Source: an uncultured Granulosicoccaceae bacterium (GTDB lineage: Bacteria > Pseudomonadota > Gammaproteobacteria > Granulosicoccales > Granulosicoccaceae). From it: a stretch of 10,749 nt of DNA. A program made the translations under genes and the position numbers. The DNA is taken from NCBI GenBank assembly GCA_937951695.1, contig CALFBL010000192.1, positions 1-10,749 of the forward strand, given 5' to 3'. This document shows, piece after piece, positions 1 through 6,079 of this stretch. The notes under the pieces are model-generated. The model saw only the letters and a list, made by a program, of their open reading frames with translations, had not been told where the DNA came from and did not search any database. Numbering within the stretch: the first letter of the stretch is position 1; every line of letters begins with the position of its first letter.

Positions 1-944
1 CCGACACGGGAGGCTCCATTCGTCAGCCAGCGGCCTTTTGCGGCATCACTGGCATTAAGCCGACGTACGGTCGGGTGTCACGCTACGGCATGATTGCGTT
101 CGCCTCGAGCCTGGATCAAGGTGGTGTGGTGGCGACCACGGCCGAAGATTGTGCGTTAATGCTGGGCGCTATGTGTGGCTTTGACGAACGCGATAGCACC
201 AGCTCCGATCGAGTGGTACCCGACTTCACGAGTGCCTTGAACGAGTCGATCAAAGGTCTACGAATTGGCCTGCCGGAAGAATATTTCGGTGAGGGTCTTG
301 AGTCGGGGGTGGGCGAGGCGGTACAAGCGGGTATAAAAGTGCTTGAAGCCTTGGGGGCGACGCTTACCTCAATAACGCTGCCAAACCAGCACCTGTGCAT
401 CCCAGCGTACTACGTCATAGCGCCGGCTGAGGCCTCGAGTAATTTATCGCGCTTTGACGGTGTGCGGTTTGGCCATCGTTGTGAGAACCCGACGGACCTA
501 GAAGACCTGTACAAGCGAAGCCGCCAAGAGGGCTTTGGGGCGGAAGTCGTGCGGCGTATTCTGATCGGCACCTACACCTTGTCGGCGGGCTACTACGATG
601 CATACTACAAAAAAGCGCAACAGATTCGACGCTTGATCAGTAATGATTTTGATACGGCGTTCGAATCGGTCGATCTGATCCTTGGTCCCACGACACCATC
701 GCCAGCGTTTAAGCGCGGTGAGAAAAGCGATGATCCTGTGGCCATGTATTTAAACGATTTGTACACCGTGTCAGCGAATTTAAGCGGTTTACCTGGGCTG
801 TCGATGCCGTGTGGGTTTGTGAAGGATTTGCCGGTGGGCATGCAACTGGTCGGGCGTGCGTTCGATGAATCGCGAGTGCTGGCAGTAGCACATCAATTTC
901 AACAAGCAACCGACTGGCATGGCAAAATGCCGGCAGCGATGTGA
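1..944 (+). CDS. gatA: Glu-tRNA(Gln)/Asp-tRNA(Asn) amidotransferase subunit A, C-terminal part (5' end outside window)
   Basis: GatA is the glutaminase/amidase subunit of the cytosolic GatCAB complex; it frees ammonia from glutamine, which GatB uses to amidate misacylated Glu-tRNA(Gln) or Asp-tRNA(Asn). The frame is open from base 3 (bases 1-2 end the preceding codon) and begins with the amidase-signature core DTGGSIRQPA; the Ser encoded at 15-17 matches the acyl-enzyme nucleophile of the Ser-cis-Ser-Lys triad. The Lys and cis-Ser of the triad lie upstream, outside the window. Further family landmarks are GIKPTYGRVSRYGM just after, the SSLDQ block, GPTTPSPAF near 690-710, and LPVGMQLVG near the C-terminus. 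A GTG at 75 opens the first start-like codon in the window but is internal, since the conserved sequence continues upstream of it. The stop overlaps the gatB ribosome-binding site, so the two are co-transcribed. Family identity is very secure. Confidence 0.97.
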   Translation, partial: DTGGSIRQPAAFCGITGIKPTYGRVSRYGMIAFASSLDQGGVVATTAEDCALMLGAMCGFDERDSTSSDRVVPDFTSALNESIKGLRIGLPEEYFGEGLESGVGEAVQAGIKVLEALGATLTSITLPNQHLCIPAYYVIAPAEASSNLSRFDGVRFGHRCENPTDLEDLYKRSRQEGFGAEVVRRILIGTYTLSAGYYDAYYKKAQQIRRLISNDFDTAFESVDLILGPTTPSPAFKRGEKSDDPVAMYLNDLYTVSANLSGLPGLSMPCGFVKDLPVGMQLVGRAFDESRVLAVAHQFQQATDWHGKMPAAM

Positions 945-949
945 GGTGA
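943..949 (+). promoter_or_regulatory. gatB ribosome-binding site overlapping gatA stop
   Basis: GAGGTGA lies 3 bases before the gatB ATG, and its first bases are part of the gatA TGA. It selects the ATG at 953 as the gatB start and suggests translational coupling. Confidence 0.7.
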
Positions 950-952
950 ACC

Positions 953-2386
953 ATGTCCTGGGAAGTGGTTATCGGGTTAGAGATTCACGCGCAGCTGGCG
1001 ACCCGCAGTAAAATTTTTTCAGGGGCGTCCACAGCGTTTGGTGCGGCCCCCAACACCCAGGCCTGTGCGGTCGATCTGGGATTGCCGGGCGTATTACCCG
1101 TGATGAACGCAGCCGCTGTTGAAATGGCGGTGAAATTTGCGCTGGCCACGAATGCCCAGATCGGGCAGACCTCGGTGTTTGCGCGCAAAAATTATTTCTA
1201 CCCCGATTTGCCCAAGGGGTATCAAATCTCGCAGATGGCGCTGCCGATTGTGGGAGAAGGTCGCGTCAAGGTGGTGCAAGCCGACGGAAGCGAGAAGAGC
1301 GTGGGTTTGACGCGTGCGCACTTGGAAGAGGATGCCGGCAAGTCGGTACACGATCAGTTCCCCGATGCCACCGGCATCGATTTAAACCGGGCTGGCACAC
1401 CGCTGCTGGAAATAGTCTCCGAACCGGATATGCGAAGCTCTGCCGAAGCGGTCGCTTACGCGCGCCATATCCATTCCCTAGTGCGTTACATTGACATCTG
1501 CGACGGTAATATGCAAGAGGGATCGTTTCGCTGCGATGCCAATGTCTCGATTCGAGAAAAAGGTGCGCCGGCTTATGGCACGCGTGCGGAGATCAAAAAT
1601 CTCAATTCGTTCCGGTTCCTGGAACGCGCCATTGAGTTTGAAATAGAGCGTCAGATCGATGTGATAGAAGGCGGTGGTACGGTGGTGCAGGAAACGCGCT
1701 TGTACGATGCGGATAAGGATGAAACCCGCTCTATGCGCAGTAAGGAGGAGGCCAACGACTATCGGTACTTCCCGGATCCGGATTTACCCCCGTTGGTGAT
1801 CGATGAGGCGTTTATCGAGGGCATTCGATCCACCATGCCGGAGTTACCCCAGACGCGCCGATCACGTTATGTGCAAGAACTTGGCCTACCAGTCGAGGAT
1901 GCGCGTGCCTTGACTATCGATCGACACACCGCCGACTACTTTGAAGCAACGCTGGACGACTCTTTCAAGCCGCGTCAATCGGCCAATTGGATGACCGGGG
2001 AACTGTTTGCCAGAATGAACCGGGATGATGTCAATCTGGATCAAGTCCCTGTCTCGCCCCTCCAGATCAAGGGGCTGTTGATTCGAATGAACGATGGAAC
2101 GATCTCGGCCAAAACCGGCAAACAGGTGTTTGATGAGCTTTGGAATGGGGCGCTGAGCGCTGATGCCGTCATCGAAGAACAGGGATTAAAGCAAATCAGC
2201 GATACCGGCGCCATTGAGGCAATGGTGGATGAAGTGCTGGCGGCCAATCCGCAGCAAGTGGCGGATTATCGGGGGGGGAAGGAGAAACTGATGAGTTTCT
2301 TTGTCGGGCAGGTGATGCGCGCCTCGAAAGGTAAGGCCAATCCGGCTGAGCTCAATACCTTACTAAAAAAGAAGCTCGACAATTGA
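953..2386 (+). CDS. gatB: Glu-tRNA(Gln)/Asp-tRNA(Asn) amidotransferase subunit B
   Basis: GatB binds the misacylated tRNA, phosphorylates its side-chain carboxylate with ATP and amidates it using ammonia from GatA. The 477-residue length is normal for the family. Visible signatures are EIHAQLATRSKIFSGA at 10-25, ARKNYFYPDLPKGYQIS at 77-93, HLEEDAGK at 123-130, DGNMQEGSFRCDANVS at 184-199, EIKNLNSF at 213-220 and DYRYFPDPDLPPL at 269-281. E10, H12 and E125 fall where the family's catalytic metal-binding residues are expected. The C-terminal third (about 330-477) is the helical/YqeY-like tRNA-binding tail ending in a lysine-rich KKK motif. The ATG is preceded by GAGGTGA at 943-949, overlapping the gatA stop, which fixes the start and implies coupled translation. 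The complex implies that this organism makes Gln-tRNA and/or Asn-tRNA by the indirect route; which one cannot be told here. gatC is not in the window. Confidence 0.98.
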   Translation: MSWEVVIGLEIHAQLATRSKIFSGASTAFGAAPNTQACAVDLGLPGVLPVMNAAAVEMAVKFALATNAQIGQTSVFARKNYFYPDLPKGYQISQMALPIVGEGRVKVVQADGSEKSVGLTRAHLEEDAGKSVHDQFPDATGIDLNRAGTPLLEIVSEPDMRSSAEAVAYARHIHSLVRYIDICDGNMQEGSFRCDANVSIREKGAPAYGTRAEIKNLNSFRFLERAIEFEIERQIDVIEGGGTVVQETRLYDADKDETRSMRSKEEANDYRYFPDPDLPPLVIDEAFIEGIRSTMPELPQTRRSRYVQELGLPVEDARALTIDRHTADYFEATLDDSFKPRQSANWMTGELFARMNRDDVNLDQVPVSPLQIKGLLIRMNDGTISAKTGKQVFDELWNGALSADAVIEEQGLKQISDTGAIEAMVDEVLAANPQQVADYRGGKEKLMSFFVGQVMRASKGKANPAELNTLLKKKLDN

Positions 2387-2474
2387 TTTGTTGCTGCCTG
2401 CTCTGAGGTTGACTCTTTTTCATGGGCTAAACTAGTCGAGTAAGAGGACGTAAAGTTCTCAATGTTTATTGTTA

Positions 2475-2480
2475 CGGGAG
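2475..2480 (+). promoter_or_regulatory. Ribosome-binding site of the BON lipoprotein gene
   Basis: CGGGAG sits 7 bases before the ATG at 2488. It supports that start over the overlapping open frame beginning at 2498, which lacks such a site. Confidence 0.6.
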
Positions 2481-2487
2481 TTTTTCC

Positions 2488-2817
2488 ATGAATCGACGTG
2501 TTGCTATTCGTACATTGTTGTCTGCCAGCGGTGTTTTGGCACTTGCGGGATGCCAAAAGTATACTTACGGTTTACCGCCACTGGGCGGGCGCCGTGGCGG
2601 TGATAACAACCTGCTGTCGGTTGAGGTGCAGAATGCGTTTCGTCGAAATGCAGAAACCAACACCATTCTTGTCGACGTGTTCTCCAATGAAGAGGGCATC
2701 GTTATACTAAAGGGTAATGTGGATAACAGGCTGCAATACGATGCAGCAGAGCGCATCGCTAAACGAGTTGAAGGGGTCACGCGGGTGGACAACGCGCTGT
2801 TTATACGCGATATTTAA
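2488..2817 (+). CDS. BON-domain lipoprotein
   Basis: A 109-residue predicted lipoprotein of the BON family, whose members are small periplasmic or outer-membrane-attached domains often linked to envelope integrity; the precise role of this one is unknown. Residues 1-21 form a lipoprotein signal (NRR n-region, hydrophobic TLLSASGVLALAG, lipobox LAGC) with C22 as the acylated cysteine; the residue after it is Gln, not Asp, which by the E. coli sorting rule favours the outer membrane. A Gly/Arg-rich linker (about 30-38) leads to a single BON domain (about 41-108) with NTILVDVFSNEEGIVILKGNV and the closing GVTRVDNAL segment. OsmY has two such domains, so this is a minimal version. The ATG has a CGGGAG site 7 bases upstream. 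It sits 101 bases after gatB and 28 before hslO, so it probably shares a transcript with hslO. The twin Arg at 3-4 could alternatively hint at Tat export, but the full motif is absent. Confidence 0.88.
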   Translation: MNRRVAIRTLLSASGVLALAGCQKYTYGLPPLGGRRGGDNNLLSVEVQNAFRRNAETNTILVDVFSNEEGIVILKGNVDNRLQYDAAERIAKRVEGVTRVDNALFIRDI

Positions 2818-2845
2818 CTCATTGACGAACCGCTAGTCTTTGCCA

Positions 2846-3736
2846 ATGAACGATCAGCGCCAACGCTTTTTGCTCGAAACCTGTGACGTACGAGGTCAGT
2901 ACATTTCGCTGGATCAAACGTGGCTTGATGCCTGCTCTCGTGTGGATTACCCAGAACCGGTGGCCCAGGTGCTGGGTGAAGCATTTGTCGCCGCAGGGTT
3001 ATTGGCCTCGACCATCAAGTTCGATGGCAAGTTAACGCTGCAGGTGCGCGGTCCGGGGAATATTCACTTGCTTGTGGTACAGGTCAGTAGCGATGGTAAT
3101 CTGCGAGGTCTCGCCCGGTGGCGGAACGTACCAGACGATCATTCGTTAACTCAGCTATTTGGCGAGGACGCTCAACTGAGGATTGCAATTGAAGCGACAC
3201 AGGGAGCTGAACCGTACCAAGGCATCGTAGCACTCGAAGGCGAGTCGCTAAGCGATGCCATCCGGCGGTATTTTGAGTCCAGCGAGCAGTTGAAGACACA
3301 CATGCAGTTTGCGGTTACGGGTACGTCTGCCTGTGGGGTGTTACTGCAAGCGCTGCCATCGACCAATGAATCGTCTGACGATGAGGATGGGTTCTCCCGG
3401 GCGGTGGCCCTCGCGGAGTCGTTTACCAAAGATGAGTTGTTGGAGCACAATCTAGAGCGGCTGCTGCGTTTAGCCTTTCACCAGGAAGAAGTCAGAGTCT
3501 TCGAAGCGGAAAACGTTGCGTTTCGCTGCTCGTGCAGTCGTGAACGCATTGATCGTATGTTGTTAGGAATGGGTTTGAAGGAAGTAAACGATATTCTGGA
3601 CGAACAGAAAAGGGTCGAAGTGACCTGTGAGTTCTGCGATGAAACCTATTGGTACGACCGGGTCGATGCCGATGCGCTATTCAATGCCACGCCGGGGTAC
3701 GAGACAGCGCCGGGAGAAAGTGGAGCTACGCATTAA
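2846..3736 (+). CDS. hslO: Hsp33 redox-regulated molecular chaperone
   Basis: Hsp33 is a cytosolic holdase chaperone activated by oxidative unfolding: reduced, it holds zinc through four cysteines; oxidants such as HOCl form disulfides and expose client-binding surface. From the ATG at 2846 the protein has 296 residues, close to E. coli Hsp33 (292). The N-terminal core shows RGQYISLDQTW, an AAGLLAS segment, KFDGKLTLQVRG and LRGLARW; the C-terminal redox switch has C228-x-C230 and C261-x-x-C264, with the same internal spacing as the E. coli switch (C232, C234, C265, C268). A TTG at 2840 could extend it by two residues, but the ATG gives the better N-terminus (MNDQRQRFLLE). Neither has a clear Shine-Dalgarno site, so it may depend on re-initiation from the BON gene 28 bases upstream. 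No intrinsic terminator is visible right after it. Confidence 0.97.
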   Translation: MNDQRQRFLLETCDVRGQYISLDQTWLDACSRVDYPEPVAQVLGEAFVAAGLLASTIKFDGKLTLQVRGPGNIHLLVVQVSSDGNLRGLARWRNVPDDHSLTQLFGEDAQLRIAIEATQGAEPYQGIVALEGESLSDAIRRYFESSEQLKTHMQFAVTGTSACGVLLQALPSTNESSDDEDGFSRAVALAESFTKDELLEHNLERLLRLAFHQEEVRVFEAENVAFRCSCSRERIDRMLLGMGLKEVNDILDEQKRVEVTCEFCDETYWYDRVDADALFNATPGYETAPGESGATH

Positions 3737-3798
3737 ACCGTTCGCTCGCCAGCTCTATGTGGGTGAAGTGTGACTGGCCGAGGAGATAGAGTGCTGTT

Positions 3799-3936
3799 TT
3801 ATACAACTGTTGATGCAAGCATCAGCTGTTTGATAAACGCCGCGGTCAAGACTGGGTAGTAGGCGGCGGCAGAAACGGGTGCGGCAACGATGGCAAGTAA
3901 GGTAACTGAAGCGATTGATTTAGTAAAAGTGTTCAT
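3799..3936 (-). CDS. Small predicted secreted peptide (45 residues), unknown function
   Basis: A short ORF on the minus strand that I do not recognise. The translation has a textbook Sec signal: MNTFTK n-region, a hydrophobic core of about residues 8-19 (IASVTLLAIVAA) and a PVSA/AA cleavage zone around residues 23-25. The mature part would be only about 20 residues (starting AYYPVL or AAYYPVL, containing one FIKQ segment, ending in STVV) and is itself fairly hydrophobic. A weak GGGA lies about 9 bases before the ATG. It follows the carbonic-anhydrase-like gene on the same strand but lies beyond that gene's terminator, so it would need its own promoter, which I could not identify. It could be a real microprotein, a gene cut short by mutation, or chance; the well-formed signal peptide argues against pure chance. 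Confidence 0.45.
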   Translation of the reverse strand: MNTFTKSIASVTLLAIVAAPVSAAAYYPVLTAAFIKQLMLASTVV

Positions 3937-4127
3937 GGCGTTAATCCCGAATCTGATTGTTTAATGTGTTGGGCTAATGGGCTGTGTGTCCCAAGCCGTT
4001 AACCTGATTATCGGGTATTAGGATTGCGGGTGCTTTTCACCCTCTTTACAACGGTGTATATCGATACTTCGGCTGCTCTGGCGTGATTACAGCGAAAATT
4101 GGGATTATTCAGCTCTGGATCAATAAA
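3937..4127. other. Intergenic spacer with small inverted repeats
   Basis: This stretch, part of the 472-base gap between hslO and the carbonic-anhydrase-like gene, shows no convincing gene. It holds a 5-bp hairpin GGGTG/CACCC at 4028-4042 with loop CTTTT, followed on the plus strand only by TCTTTA, so it is a poor terminator. It also has overlapping GGGC/GCCC and TTGGG/CCCAA complements around 3970-3995. Read on the minus strand it is the leader of the 45-residue ORF. No strong -35/-10 pair was found. Confidence 0.4.
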
Positions 4128-4152
4128 AAAGGCCCTCGCGGGGAGGGCCTTT
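4128..4152 (-). terminator. Intrinsic terminator of the delta-type carbonic anhydrase gene
   Basis: A perfect 10-bp stem, AAAGGCCCTC (4128-4137) with GAGGGCCTTT (4143-4152), and a 5-base loop. Read on the minus strand, the stem is followed by a run of six T (4130-4125, overlapping the stem's last three bases) and then ATTG. It lies 56 bases past the stop of the gene ending at 4209. On the plus strand only three T follow, so termination should be mainly minus-strand. Confidence 0.9.
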
Positions 4153-4208
4153 CGATGAACAGTATCGTGCTCATACTGAATCGGAGACTTGCTTCACGGG
4201 TAGTGAGA

Positions 4209-5057
4209 TTACTCAGCCGATAGCAAATCCGGATTGATGACTAGATTTCTGGATCCCGCTGCTGCCACCTCTTTGAAAGGATTGTCTTGAAACCAAGCAT
4301 CCAACGAAGCAATATGGACTTTGGCCACTTTGGGTCGAACGCTCCAGGTCACCTGAAGTGATGAGCCTTTTTCGTTGTAGGTGGGTCCGGTGGTAGAGCC
4401 TGCGTACTGCACCGGTGAACCGGTGTCCTTTGGTACATTAACCGCTTGGTATAGATTGTTAACTTCCTCGACCACCACCAAGTCGGAAAAATCCAACGCG
4501 CTGTCGTCATTGACAACCACAAACACCTGAGCCTCTACCCTGAGCTGGGGGTTTTTTATGGATTCCGAGAGGCAGGCCCCCAATGTGGGTCCGGGAGTCA
4601 CTTGTGCGGTGGTGTATACGTAATGAACTTCAATGGTGTCCCCAGGCTCCAAGCTGCCGTATTCGTGGGCTCCTACTTCTCGATCATAGGGTTTGAGCTC
4701 GTCATCGCTCAACTCGCCGTCGTATCTGAACCCGGTGCCGTGTCCCGCACCGTCTCCGTTTCCAGCATAGGTCGTGAACTCACCGCCTCGATGCTCAGCG
4801 CTTTCATGCATATGAATGTTGCACAGGTTCATATCGGAATGCGGCGGCGCCGTTGCAAACAGTCGGTGATTGTTTCCACTCAGATCATCGATGTCGCGGG
4901 GCGACTGGGGACCAAAACCTTGGCCTTGCGTATTAGTGGCTAGCTTGGCGCGTTGCCCGCTGATTACCTCGTCCGGTACTGCATCGGACGCTGCAATGGA
5001 TATTGCTGCCGTCGTCAACGCGATAGCTGCCATTGATGTAATTAATGGGTGTTTCAA
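4209..5057 (-). CDS. Predicted secreted delta-class carbonic anhydrase-type protein
   Basis: The protein resembles the delta-class carbonic anhydrases first known from marine diatoms, with homologues in marine-type gammaproteobacteria; such enzymes hydrate CO2 to bicarbonate using an active-site metal. I chose the TTG at 5057 (282 residues): it has GAGGA 7 bases upstream and starts exactly at a Sec signal peptide (KH n-region, hydrophobic 9-23, cleavage near A23 or A26). The frame opens upstream to a GTG at 5117, but that would put 20 polar residues before the signal. Family-like blocks are NLCNIHMHESAEHRGGEF (76-93), YAGNGDGAGHGTGF, GDTIEVHYVYTTAQVTPGPTLGACLSE (139-165), NPQLRVEAQVFVVVNDD, and the tail QVTWSVRPKVAKVHIASLDAW. 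H82, H84 and H145 are my candidate metal ligands (HxH plus H on a neighbouring strand, as in alpha enzymes). C79 and C162, the only cysteines, could form a disulfide, fitting export. Single gene with its own terminator. Family assignment is from memory of conserved blocks; activity is inferred. Confidence 0.82.
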   Translation of the reverse strand: MKHPLITSMAAIALTTAAISIAASDAVPDEVISGQRAKLATNTQGQGFGPQSPRDIDDLSGNNHRLFATAPPHSDMNLCNIHMHESAEHRGGEFTTYAGNGDGAGHGTGFRYDGELSDDELKPYDREVGAHEYGSLEPGDTIEVHYVYTTAQVTPGPTLGACLSESIKNPQLRVEAQVFVVVNDDSALDFSDLVVVEEVNNLYQAVNVPKDTGSPVQYAGSTTGPTYNEKGSSLQVTWSVRPKVAKVHIASLDAWFQDNPFKEVAAAGSRNLVINPDLLSAE

Positions 5058-5064
5058 TTGTTTT

Positions 5065-5069
5065 TCCTC
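5065..5069 (-). promoter_or_regulatory. Ribosome-binding site deciding a TTG start
   Basis: Minus-strand GAGGA lies 7 bases before the TTG at 5057-5055. It is the only good Shine-Dalgarno match near the 5' end of the carbonic-anhydrase-like gene; no in-frame ATG is near it, and the next in-frame ATG (residue 9) would remove part of the signal peptide. Confidence 0.65.
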
Positions 5070-5166
5070 GTTAATAGTGTGTTGATCGTTGGGTAATCGA
5101 GCCCGTTCAACGCCCACCCGTTTTTTCGGTAGTAGCCCGATTCTACGGGTCAGGTACCAGACTGGG

Positions 5167-5175
5167 TGTATACCA
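5167..5175 (-). promoter_or_regulatory. Possible extended -10 promoter for the carbonic-anhydrase-like gene
   Basis: The minus strand reads TGGTATACA, an extended -10 (TGn followed by TATACA, five of six matches to TATAAT). No good -35 is seen at 16-18 bases upstream, which extended -10 promoters can tolerate. It would give a leader of roughly 100 bases before the TTG. Inference only. Confidence 0.3.
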
Positions 5176-5205
5176 TTTTGTATGCTCGAAGACAGATAGG
5201 GACGT

Positions 5206-5268
5206 TGTGTGCGCTGGGCTGCGCGTTAGTCAGGAGGGTTCAAGTCCCTCCGGCGCGTGCAGCACACA
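5206..5268. repeat. Long imperfect hairpin across the 3' end of moeB
   Basis: Nested inverted repeats: outer TGTGTGC (5206-5212) with GCACACA (5262-5268), middle TGC/GCA (5220-5222 with 5259-5261) and GCG/CGC (5223-5225 with 5254-5256), inner GGAGGG (5233-5238) with CCCTCC (5246-5251) around loop TTCAAGT. It overlaps the last nine codons and the stop of moeB and extends into the spacer. No T-run follows on the minus strand, so it is not a classic terminator, but it could shield the moeB mRNA 3' end or act in a Rho-type end. The inner part mimics a tRNA T-arm. Confidence 0.5.
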
Positions 5269-5998
5269 CGGGGCAGTCGGGAGACTGAACCAGTTTTATT
5301 TCATTCCACTCCAAACCGAGCCCGTCAAACAACACCAATCGACCGCTTAAATCATCGCCAATTCCAGTCAGCACTTTCAGTGTTTCGATGGCCTGTACGC
5401 AGCCGACCATGCCCACAACGGGGCCGAGAATGCCGGTTTGCTCGCAGGTCTCTATAGTCTCGTCGCCGTCCTTGTATAAGCAGCGATAACATGGGCTACC
5501 GGGTTTGTCAGGGCGTATCACCATGATTTGCCCATCGAAACGGATGGCGGCTCCACTGATCAACGGCACGCCGTGTTCCATACAGGCCTCATTTACGGCG
5601 AACCGGGTCGGGAAGTTGTCGCTGCATTCCACCACTGCGGTGCAATGCGGCACTACACGCGCCAAGTCCTCTTCGTCCAGTCCGTGATCGATGGTATCGA
5701 TGTGAATGTCGGGATTTAATGCCCGACACTGAGTCCTCGCAGAATGGGTTTTCAGTTCGCCGACGCGATGGGTGGTGTGGACGATTTGTCTTTGGAGGTT
5801 GGATACCTCTACCGTGTCAAAGTCTGCGAAGGTTAAATGGCCAACGCCAGCGCCCGCTAGGTACAACGCGACAGGCGAACCGAGCCCGCCCAAACCAACG
5901 ATGAGCACGCGTGACTGGTTCAAGCGTGCTTGACCGGCTGCGCCAATTTGCGGCAATGTGAGGTGACGGCTGTAGCGTTCCGCGGTGGTTGTATTCAC
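5240..5998 (-). CDS. moeB: MoeB/ThiF-family sulfur-carrier-protein adenylyltransferase
   Basis: MoeB adenylates the C-terminal Gly-Gly of MoaD with ATP so that it can be thiocarboxylated for molybdopterin synthesis; ThiF does the same for ThiS in thiamine synthesis. The 252 residues match E. coli MoeB (249). Visible features: Rossmann motif GLGGLG at 35-40, SNLQRQ with R70, K83, and D127 in ECSDN, matching the ATP-handling R73, K86 and D130 of E. coli MoeB with a constant offset of 3, also seen for R11. Zinc cysteines are C170/C173 and C242/C245; C185 sits at the ThiF/MoeB cysteine position. There is no rhodanese domain. The start is GTG with no Shine-Dalgarno; a candidate promoter ends so close that the mRNA may be nearly leaderless. 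MoeB and ThiF cannot be told apart with certainty without partner genes, none of which is here. Divergent from acpH. Confidence 0.9.
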   Translation of the reverse strand: MNTTTAERYSRHLTLPQIGAAGQARLNQSRVLIVGLGGLGSPVALYLAGAGVGHLTFADFDTVEVSNLQRQIVHTTHRVGELKTHSARTQCRALNPDIHIDTIDHGLDEEDLARVVPHCTAVVECSDNFPTRFAVNEACMEHGVPLISGAAIRFDGQIMVIRPDKPGSPCYRCLYKDGDETIETCEQTGILGPVVGMVGCVQAIETLKVLTGIGDDLSGRLVLFDGLGLEWNEIKLVQSPDCPVCAARAGGT

Positions 5999-6012
5999 AA
6001 GTTGTAGTCGCT

Positions 6013-6041
6013 TTTATGGTTTGCCGTTACGGAAGCATCAA
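6013..6041 (-). promoter_or_regulatory. Candidate sigma-70 promoter for moeB
   Basis: On the minus strand, TTGATG (6041-6036), a 17-base spacer, then CATAAA (6018-6013), each four of six consensus matches. The expected start, about 6006, leaves a leader of only about 8 bases before the GTG at 5998, in line with the missing Shine-Dalgarno site. Prediction only. Confidence 0.35.
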
Positions 6042-6049
6042 TGTACCGT
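6021..6049 (+). promoter_or_regulatory. Weak candidate promoter for acpH
   Basis: TTGCCG (6021-6026), a 17-base spacer, then TACCGT (6044-6049), four and three of six consensus matches. It overlaps the moeB promoter candidate on the other strand in the 81-base divergent spacer. It is placed sensibly for a start codon at 6080 but too weak to rely on. Confidence 0.2.
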
Positions 6050-6066
6050 GAACGGTTGACGAATAC

Positions 6067-6073
6067 AAAGGGG
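6067..6073 (+). promoter_or_regulatory. Ribosome-binding site deciding the acpH start
   Basis: AAAGGGG lies 6 bases before the GTG at 6080. The earlier ATG at 6041 has no such site, and the GTG start aligns with the E. coli AcpH N-terminus. Confidence 0.65.
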
Positions 6074-6079
6074 CAATGG

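Noticed and set aside
2409..2433. TTGACT followed by TAAACT as a promoter for the BON-lipoprotein gene
   Set aside because: The spacer is only 13 bases; at the normal 16-18 spacing there is no -10 match.
4028..4042. Second terminator (GGGTG/CACCC hairpin)
   Set aside because: Only a 5-bp stem and no proper T-run on either strand.
4602..4943. 113-codon plus-strand open frame antisense to the carbonic-anhydrase-like gene
   Set aside because: It mirrors a well-supported coding region, has no recognisable domain and no good ribosome-binding site.
5186..5260. Possible complete tRNA gene on the plus strand ending in the T-arm-like sequence
   Set aside because: No matching 5' acceptor strand (CGCGCCG would be needed), no D-arm or anticodon arm, no CCA, and the 3' part is coding sequence of moeB.
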